From: Bacillota bacterium
Lineage (GTDB): Bacteria; Bacillota; Clostridia; Peptostreptococcales; Anaerovoracaceae
Assembly: GCA_016283945.1 (NCBI GenBank)
Contig: JAEENW010000168.1
Span: 1 to 27,424, forward strand
DNA length: 27,424 nucleotides
Direction of reading: 5' to 3'
Shown in pieces: positions 23,036-27,424 of this stretch. Numbering within the stretch: the stretch's first letter is position 1; every line of letters starts with the position of its first letter. Below the pieces are notes generated by a model, which worked only from the letters and a program-made list of their open reading frames with translations, was not told the DNA's origin and searched no databases. A program made the position numbers and the translations under genes.

Positions 23036-23066
23036 CCGCTTGCAGCTCTGAGAACCGGAAGATGAA

Positions 23067-23258
23067 TTAGTTGGCGCGGTTGACCAATCCGGACTTGATG
23101 CACCTGGTGCAAACGTTCATCTTGCGGACGGTGCCGTTCTCCTCGACTCTGACGGTCTGGATGTTGGCGCCGAACGTTCTCTTGGTGTGCCTGTTGGAGT
23201 GGGAAACGTTGTTTCCGGCTACCTGGCCCTTGCCGCAGATCTCGCACTTCTTGGACAT
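23067..23258 (-). CDS. rpmB: 50S ribosomal protein L28, zinc-binding form
   Basis: L28 is a large-subunit protein. From the ATG at 23258, which has an AGGAGGT ribosome-binding site, the protein has 63 residues: MSKKCEICGKGQVAGNNVSH, then HTKRTFGANIQTVRV and the end MNVCTRCIKSGLVNRAN. Cysteines 5, 8, 50 and 53 make it the zinc-binding form; zinc-free copies are usually made in zinc starvation, and none is seen here. Upstream in-frame sequence to 23450 runs through the promoter and is not coding. The gene has its own promoter and terminator. Confidence 0.98.
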   Translation of the reverse strand: MSKKCEICGKGQVAGNNVSHSNRHTKRTFGANIQTVRVEENGTVRKMNVCTRCIKSGLVNRAN

Positions 23259-23334
23259 ATCTGAACCTCCTGATCCCTTCGGGTTATCGGTAATAAACAC
23301 GCAATAAATCGATGTCTCGCAAAAGACAAGCGAT

Positions 23335-23363
23335 ATGATAGCACAAGATCCGAGGGACTTCAA
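23335..23363 (-). promoter_or_regulatory. rpmB promoter
   Basis: TTGAAG (23363-23358), 17 bases, TATCAT (23340-23335) with extended TGC. The untranslated leader would be about 70 bases. Confidence 0.75.
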
Positions 23364-23385
23364 GAAGAATTTTTCGGACAGCGCT

Positions 23386-23420
23386 GAAAAATTATCGCGC
23401 CGGGCGAAGTGCCCGGCGCG
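23386..23420 (-). terminator. Intrinsic terminator after the aldo/keto reductase gene
   Basis: CGCGCCGGGC and GCCCGGCGCG form a 10-bp GC stem with a 5-base loop (23420-23396), followed on the minus strand by ATAATTTTTC. Confidence 0.85.
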
Positions 23421-23489
23421 CTGCGGGTGACGGTATCGCCGCGGGCTCATCCGGCTATGCCGAAGGCCCCGGCGGGGAGCTTCAGCGCC

Positions 23490-24521
23490 CTACTTTCCGG
23501 CGTTGAAGGCCTCGAGGAACTTCCAGTAGTCGTCGTAATTGGCCTTGAGCACCTCGGGGGTGTCGAGTCCGTACGGGCACTTGGAGGCGCACTGGTAGCA
23601 GTGCAGGCAGTTCTCGATCTTGCGCATCTCGTTCTGCCACTTCTCGGTGAGCCAGCTGGCGGAGGGAGCCCTTCTGAGCATGAGCGACACCCTCGCGCAG
23701 TCCCTGATGCTGATGTCCACTGGACAGGGCATGCAGTAGCCGCAGCCTCTGCAGAAGGTGCCCGCGAGCTCCTTCCTGTCCTTCTCGATGGTCGATCTGA
23801 ACTCGTCGGTCATCTCGCTGCCGTTCTTGAGGCAGTCGATGAACTCGTCGAGCTCGCTCTCCCTCTGGACGCCCCAGATCGGGAGCACGATGTCCTGCTC
23901 CTGCCTGAAGGCGGCGGCGAGGTAGCCGTTGTTGATGAGTCCGCCGGCGAGGGACTTCATGGCTACGAAGCCCATGCCCTTCTCCCTGCAGCCCTCGACG
24001 AGCTTCATCTCGGGCTCGCCGGAGAGTATGCTGAACGGGAACTGAAGGGTCTCGTAGAGTCCGGAGTCGATGGCCTCCTGGGCGACCGCGAGCCTGTGGT
24101 TGGTGATGCCGATGTGCCTGATCTTGCCCTGGGCCTTGGCTTCGAGCATGGCGTCATAGAGTCCGTCCTCTCCGCCCGGCTTGGGGCAGAACGGCGGATT
24201 GTGGAACTGATAGACGTCGATGTAGTCGGTCTGGAGCATCTTGAGGCTCATCTCGAGATCCTTCCAGAATGCCTCGGCGTTCATCGCCTGGGTCTTGGTT
24301 GCGATGAAGAGATCCTCGCGTATGCCCTTAAAGGCGTAGCCGAGCTTCTCCTCGCTGTCGCTGTAGGCTCTGGCGGTGTCGAAGTACCTGAAGCCGTTGT
24401 CGTACGCCTTCCTGAGAAGGAAGACCGCGTCGTCTCTAGAGATGCGCTGGAGGGGAAGAGCTCCGAAGCCCTGCTTGGCTTCCAGAACTATCCCGGTCTT
24501 TCCGAATTCAAACTTTCCCAT
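23490..24521 (-). CDS. Aldo/keto reductase with C-terminal 2x[4Fe-4S] domain (COG1453-like)
   Basis: This is an NAD(P)H-type TIM-barrel oxidoreductase fused to a ferredoxin-like tail; the substrate is unknown. The 343-residue protein has the full catalytic tetrad Asp48, Tyr53, Lys76 and His107 (FDTARAYSDSEEKLG, ATKT, YQFHNPP). The later part carries two four-cysteine sets: 257/260/263/266 (CRGCGYCMPCP) and 305/308/311/315 (CLHCYQCASKCPYG). No signal peptide is seen, so it should be cytoplasmic. The ATG at 24521 with GAAGGAGAT is chosen over an upstream in-frame start at 24587, which lacks a ribosome-binding site. It has its own promoter and terminator. Such fusions are common in anaerobes and may link ferredoxin to carbonyl reduction; that is inference. 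Confidence 0.92.
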   Translation of the reverse strand: MGKFEFGKTGIVLEAKQGFGALPLQRISRDDAVFLLRKAYDNGFRYFDTARAYSDSEEKLGYAFKGIREDLFIATKTQAMNAEAFWKDLEMSLKMLQTDYIDVYQFHNPPFCPKPGGEDGLYDAMLEAKAQGKIRHIGITNHRLAVAQEAIDSGLYETLQFPFSILSGEPEMKLVEGCREKGMGFVAMKSLAGGLINNGYLAAAFRQEQDIVLPIWGVQRESELDEFIDCLKNGSEMTDEFRSTIEKDRKELAGTFCRGCGYCMPCPVDISIRDCARVSLMLRRAPSASWLTEKWQNEMRKIENCLHCYQCASKCPYGLDTPEVLKANYDDYWKFLEAFNAGK

Positions 24522-24591
24522 GTGATCTCCTTCTGTCTTCTGACAGGCGGCGCCGGCTTGTACCCGGCCCGCTCGATATGCTTGCAATGTG

Positions 24592-24621
24592 ATATTAGCA
24601 CAAAGGAAATGCCCTTAGCAA
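24592..24621 (-). promoter_or_regulatory. Aldo/keto reductase promoter
   Basis: TTGCTA (24621-24616), an 18-base spacer and TAATAT (24597-24592) with extended TGC. A GCCGG/CCGGC hairpin lies in the leader. Confidence 0.65.
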
Positions 24622-24638
24622 GGACGCGGGATGCCGCC

Positions 24639-26330
24639 CTACTTCAGCGTGAGCTTCGCGCAGGCGGTGCCGGCCTTCTGGGAGCACGCTGTGACGGTGA
24701 TCTCGGTCCCCTCGGGAGCCTTGACTATCCACTCGAGCTTCTTTCTGGCCGCGGCGTTCCTGGCGGTGCTGATGTTGCCGTAGAAGTGGACGCCGGTCTC
24801 GGTGCTTCCGAAGCCCTGCAGGTCGCCTATCTCGGCGAAGGCCTTGCCGGAGACGGTCTCCGCGCCCTCGAGCCTCACGGTGACGGGCTTGGCGATGCCG
24901 AGCTTCTTCGATTCCTCGGAGACGTAGGTCGGCAGATATCCGGTGTTGCCCACGACGGCGCAGACCTTGTAGAGGCCGTCCGCGATCTTCTCGGCGGCGG
25001 CGCAGTCTATCCTCAGGCGCGGCATGGACGCGGCGAAGCGGATGAGGAACCTTGTCGAGGGCTCGAGGACGTCCTTCAGAAGGTGCCCGGGAGGATTCTG
25101 GTGGGTGAACTTATAGTCGAAGCCGCCTATCTCGACCTTGCCGAGGTAGGGATGATCGTACTCCTTCCACTCGTGCCAGGCCTCGGGAGCGTTCTTCTTG
25201 ACCCACTCCACACAGGCGTTGAAGCGCAGGATGCTCTCCGCCGCGGTCTCGGTGAAGAGCTTCTTGTCCTTGTAGTTGTAGGGAACTCCGACCTTGTTGG
25301 CCATATCCCAGTACTCTATCGTGTAGGCGAGTATGCCCTGGCTCTGGTAGCACCAGTCGTCGAAGGCGCCGGAGTCGTAGTGCTCGGGATCGGAGACGAA
25401 CTCCTCGTAGAGGTTGAGCACCTCGTAGCCGAGCTCCCTCTTTCCCATGTCGGCGATGGCTCTGAAGGCTCTGATGTCCTCGGGGCAGGCCTTGGCGATG
25501 GGACGGGTCCCTGGCGGATAGAGTATCATTCCGCCGCTCGTGTGGCCGGTGGACACTCCGCCGATGTTCGGGTGCGCGATGACCCAGTCTGCGAGCGCCT
25601 TGGTCTCGACGTGGCAGAGCGGGTACTCTCCCGCGCCGTGCTGCCTGTTCTCGGGGAACCAGCCGCAGGGGAAGTTGCGGTTGAAGTCGTAGCCCCACTT
25701 CTCGTCGCGGGTCTTGAGGTTCTCGTCGCCCTCGTACTCCTCGAAGATGCCCTCGGGATAGACGTCGTAGAACTCGCCGTCGGCGTCGCCGGGCTCTCTG
25801 GCGGCCATGCTGCCGGGCTTGGAGGGGTCGAGCTTCCAGGCGCCGTACGGGGTCTTGAAGCGCATCATGCGGATGACGCCGTCGCCGTCGATGTCCTCCT
25901 CGCGGACGCCGCCGTCCTTGTTGCCGTGCAGCCTGTCGACGGAGCGGATGCTGTAGGGGCTGGTGAGATAGGCCTCGGTGCCGTCGGGGCTGATCCTGGG
26001 CACGGAGTAAACGGTCATGGCGTCGAGGAGCCTGGTGACCTCGGGATCGCTGCCGTAGTTCGTGATCAGATAATCGATCATGTGCATCGCTGCCATGGAG
26101 CCGGTTATCTCTCCCGCGTGGGTGTTTCCGTCGACGCTGAAGCCGGGCTTGCTCAGGGGCTCTCCGGTCTTTTTGTTCGTGACGGTGATCGCGTACTGGT
26201 TCCTCCCCTCGGGGGTAACGCAGTTCACGTCGAGGGAGACGAGCCCGGGATACTTCTCGGCGAAGTATTCCAGATTCGCCTTCAGCTCGTCGTACGCGAA
26301 ATAGTGATCGTAGCTGAATGTCGTCTTCAT
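24639..26330 (-). CDS. M14 family zinc carboxypeptidase, apparently cytoplasmic
   Basis: M14 enzymes remove C-terminal residues or act on cell-wall peptides using one zinc ion. The 563-residue protein has the zinc ligands His71 and Glu74 (NTHAGE) and His263 (STGHTSGG). DFNRNFP (215-221) contributes the substrate arginine, and Glu339 in AYTIEYWD is in the catalytic position. An insert with REEDIDGDGVIRMMRF (143-158) looks like a calcium-loop motif. The C-terminal 150 residues or so are beta-rich and unassigned. No signal peptide is visible. The ATG at 26330 has AAGGAGGTG at 7 bases. An upstream in-frame reading to 26501 crosses the inverted repeat and is rejected. Its natural promoter may have been displaced by the 407-bp insertion starting 46 bases upstream. 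Confidence 0.9.
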   Translation of the reverse strand: MKTTFSYDHYFAYDELKANLEYFAEKYPGLVSLDVNCVTPEGRNQYAITVTNKKTGEPLSKPGFSVDGNTHAGEITGSMAAMHMIDYLITNYGSDPEVTRLLDAMTVYSVPRISPDGTEAYLTSPYSIRSVDRLHGNKDGGVREEDIDGDGVIRMMRFKTPYGAWKLDPSKPGSMAAREPGDADGEFYDVYPEGIFEEYEGDENLKTRDEKWGYDFNRNFPCGWFPENRQHGAGEYPLCHVETKALADWVIAHPNIGGVSTGHTSGGMILYPPGTRPIAKACPEDIRAFRAIADMGKRELGYEVLNLYEEFVSDPEHYDSGAFDDWCYQSQGILAYTIEYWDMANKVGVPYNYKDKKLFTETAAESILRFNACVEWVKKNAPEAWHEWKEYDHPYLGKVEIGGFDYKFTHQNPPGHLLKDVLEPSTRFLIRFAASMPRLRIDCAAAEKIADGLYKVCAVVGNTGYLPTYVSEESKKLGIAKPVTVRLEGAETVSGKAFAEIGDLQGFGSTETGVHFYGNISTARNAAARKKLEWIVKAPEGTEITVTACSQKAGTACAKLTLK

Positions 26331-26363
26331 CCGAACACCTCCTTCGTGGTTCGACCTGTCATA

Positions 26364-26392
26364 TTGACTGATATGTCTCTGTCCTAGATAAT
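26364..26392 (+). promoter_or_regulatory. Possible plus-strand promoter spanning the left edge of the inserted element
   Basis: TTGACT (26364-26369) lies outside the element and GATAAT (26387-26392) lies inside its terminal repeat, with a 17-base spacer. It would transcribe inward, antisense to the cargo gene. It could be chance. Confidence 0.35.
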
Positions 26393-26398
26393 AGTTGA
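26376..26398 (+). repeat. Left terminal inverted repeat
   Basis: It begins TCTCTGTCCTAGATAATAGT and continues TGA, 23 bases in all. It is the exact reverse complement of 26760-26782. Identity stops sharply on both sides of the repeat. Confidence 0.9.
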
Positions 26399-26436
26399 AA
26401 GAACGAAAATGCATGGGAATAGATATTTCGGATAAA

Positions 26437-26724
26437 TCAATACTTACTGCAAAAGGACTCGTAAAACTCGTATGCCTCATTCTCCGAACAATCGCTATCA
26501 ATAAATCTCTGTAGCTCGGTTTTCATATCTTCGTACTTTGTTTTGTAATGTTCAGAATCAGAAAATGCCGTATGCATCATAGACCCATATACTCCACAAG
26601 TTATTGCATAGTATTTTTTGCATTTTTCCAGTGTTATTCTGCAAGAGTTCTTATACTCTTCATCTGCAAGAACAATGCCGCCTTCGCTTCCTGGTTCTTC
26701 CGAGATATCAAGAGATACCCACAT
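26437..26724 (-). CDS. Small hypothetical protein, cargo of the inverted-repeat element
   Basis: I do not recognise this gene. From the ATG at 26724, which has AAAGGAG at 8 bases, it encodes 95 residues beginning MWVSLDISEEPGSEGG. An in-frame TTG at 26763 lies in the terminal repeat and has no ribosome-binding site. The protein is acidic, has four cysteines (two in SCRITLEKC, one in ITCGVYG-like sequence, others near the end in SDCSENE and FCSKY), and is rich in Tyr and Glu. It has no signal peptide, membrane segment or obvious enzyme motif. The C-terminal helix (about 66-95) looks amphipathic. Codon use is AT-rich, unlike all neighbours, which fits recent arrival with the element. The size and acidity recall small immunity or antitoxin-like proteins, but nothing here demonstrates that. 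Confidence 0.75.
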   Translation of the reverse strand: MWVSLDISEEPGSEGGIVLADEEYKNSCRITLEKCKKYYAITCGVYGSMMHTAFSDSEHYKTKYEDMKTELQRFIDSDCSENEAYEFYESFCSKY

Positions 26725-26759
26725 TTTGTTTTCTCCTTTCTCCAAAGGAAATACATAAA

Positions 26760-26782
26760 TCAACTATTATCTAGGACAGAGA
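26760..26782 (-). repeat. Right terminal inverted repeat
   Basis: Exact reverse complement of 26376-26398. The inward-facing GATAAT in this copy could serve as the -10 of the cargo gene's promoter (start near 26757), but the -35 position (GCGACG) is weak. Confidence 0.9.
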
Positions 26783-26879
26783 GTTTTCCGTCGCAGACTG
26801 AGCATGCATACCGGACTCCGAAAGCTCCGTTTATCTTAGCAACAGTTATGGAATAACGCCGGGGCTTTTTTCGGTTTCG

Positions 26880-26899
26880 GCCGGATCAGCGGATCCGGC
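26880..26899. other. Stem-loop containing the DUF1015 stop codon
   Basis: GCCGGATC and GATCCGGC form an 8-bp stem with a 4-base loop, and the TGA stop begins in the loop on the minus strand. No U-tract follows, so it is not a standard terminator. The 97 bases from 26783 to 26879 hold nothing else I can identify. Confidence 0.5.
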
Positions 26900-27424
26900 G
26901 CGCCTCCACGTAGAAGCGCTTGTCCTGCGCCTCGCCCATCGAGAAGGTCTTCCGGGGCAGAACGCCGCCCCGCACGACGGCGGAGAAGAGGTCCTCCTTG
27001 CGCATGCCGGGCAGCAGGAAACCGACGGCGTCGGCCCGCCGGGTGAGCGCGCGCACCGCGTCCTCGCCGTGGATGTAGTCGATGCGGCCGCCCTCGTCGG
27101 CGCAGAAGCGGTCGAGAAATTTCTGCAGTGTGCCGACGCAGAGGGGCTCCTCGGGCCGGGGAACGGTATATTCGGTCTCCCCGTCCCGCGTGACCGCGGT
27201 GAAATTATGCCCGTCCGAGCGGCCGGGCCGCGCGCCGCACGTCTCCGCCATCGCGGAGAGCAGGCGGGCCGGGTCGACCTCGAAGGCCACCCGGTGGATG
27301 GGCTCGAAGACGAGCGCCGGGTCATGCAGGTTCTCCAGCTCGCACAGCGCGTACCGGGCGGGGTGCCGCAGGGCGGCCTCGCCGAGGCGCTCTTTGAGCG
27401 CGTCGTAGTGCGCCTTCGCGGTCG
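26886..27424 (-). CDS. DUF1015 family protein (C-terminal part; 5' end beyond the window)
   Basis: The frame is open from the window edge (27424) to the TGA at 26886, giving about 178 residues with no start inside required. ARYALCELENLHDPALVFEP followed by IHRVAFEV, and the end VLPRKTFSMGEAQDKRFYVE followed by ARRI, match the C-terminal half of DUF1015 proteins. These are widespread in Clostridia and of unknown function. Arginine is encoded only by CGN codons and isoleucine only by ATC, while the rest of the window uses AGG/AGA and ATA freely. This points to a different origin: transfer, or a join between two genomes in the assembly. The family call is from memory of conserved strings. Confidence 0.85.
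   Translation of the reverse strand, partial: TAKAHYDALKERLGEAALRHPARYALCELENLHDPALVFEPIHRVAFEVDPARLLSAMAETCGARPGRSDGHNFTAVTRDGETEYTVPRPEEPLCVGTLQKFLDRFCADEGGRIDYIHGEDAVRALTRRADAVGFLLPGMRKEDLFSAVVRGGVLPRKTFSMGEAQDKRFYVEARRIR

Larger units (their letters stand above)
26376..26782. mobile_element. 407-bp inverted-repeat element carrying one small gene (MITE-like cassette)
   Basis: Perfect 23-bp inverted repeats mark both ends (26376-26398 and 26760-26782). Between them lie about 36 bp, a 288-bp gene on the minus strand, and about 38 bp. By hand count 26401-26760 is about 36% G+C, against about 60% around it. No transposase is encoded. I found no clear target-site duplication at either edge. 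The compact build suggests a non-autonomous element mobilised in trans, with a passenger gene in place of a transposase. A relic of a larger insertion sequence is possible, but nothing in the ORF resembles a transposase. Confidence 0.75.

Noticed and set aside
23259..23450. Longer L28 with 64 extra residues
   Set aside because: The extension covers the rpmB promoter and an upstream terminator; ATG 23258 has a perfect ribosome-binding site and gives the family's normal length.
23409..26387. A 992-codon open frame on the plus strand across the aldo/keto reductase and M14 genes
   Set aside because: It is exactly antisense to two well-supported genes and also runs through a terminator and a promoter. 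GC-rich codon bias on the coding strand leaves few stops on the other. It has no recognisable motifs.
26331..26501. N-terminal extension of the M14 peptidase by 57 residues
   Set aside because: It crosses the terminal inverted repeat into the cargo gene and lacks a ribosome-binding site, while ATG 26330 has a strong one.
26370..26790. Target-site duplication flanking the inverted-repeat element
   Set aside because: I compared the bases just outside both repeats (and with repeat ends shifted by a few bases) and found no matching direct repeat, so none is claimed.

Overview
The window is about 27.4 kb of GC-rich DNA, roughly 60% G+C by eye. Every gene I can support lies on the minus strand, so transcription runs from high to low coordinates. 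Gene content and order point to a GC-rich anaerobic member of the Clostridia (Bacillota). The signs are the runs rpmB-asp23-recG / rsmD-coaD-tmcAL-ackA-rpmF and ftsK-rimO-pgsA-cinA-recA / rplU-rpmA-obg, zinc-ribbon forms of L28 and L32, and a perfect Firmicutes-type LexA box at recA. I cannot name a genus. There are no rRNA, tRNA or CRISPR features.

In transcription order, positions 27424-26886 hold the 3' part of a DUF1015 gene whose codon use differs sharply from the rest. Next, 26782-26376 is a 407-bp AT-rich element with perfect 23-bp terminal inverted repeats around one small gene of unknown function and no transposase. Then come an M14 zinc carboxypeptidase (26330-24639) and an aldo/keto reductase with two 4Fe-4S clusters (24521-23490). 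From 23258 the window is core genome: rpmB, asp23, recG, a folate pair fchA-folD, rsmD, coaD, a coiled-coil protein, tmcAL, ackA and rpmF. Next are yebC, a rod-shaped RNA that I propose is 6S RNA (13476-13290), and polA-coaE. The window ends with ftsK-rimO-pgsA-cinA, recA under SOS control, and rplU-rpmA-obg followed by a truncated B12-binding radical SAM gene (TIGR03960-like).

The genes cover ribosome assembly (L21, L27, L28, L32, Obg, RsmD, RimO, TmcAL), DNA replication and repair (PolA, RecA, RecG, FtsK), CoA synthesis (CoaD, CoaE), one-carbon metabolism (FchA, FolD) and acetate/ATP metabolism (AckA). Several small departures from the usual Firmicutes plan stand out. L27 lacks the cleavable N-terminus and the Prp protease gene is absent beside it. 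L21 carries an added HeH/LEM-like domain. FolD has lost two of three cyclohydrolase residues beside a dedicated cyclohydrolase gene, fchA. FakA and YceD genes are missing from their usual places.

The least explained items are the inverted-repeat gene cassette at 26376-26782 and the structured RNA upstream of polA. Promoters were read by eye; many rely on an extended -10 (TGn) element, and four share the string TGTGCTA.
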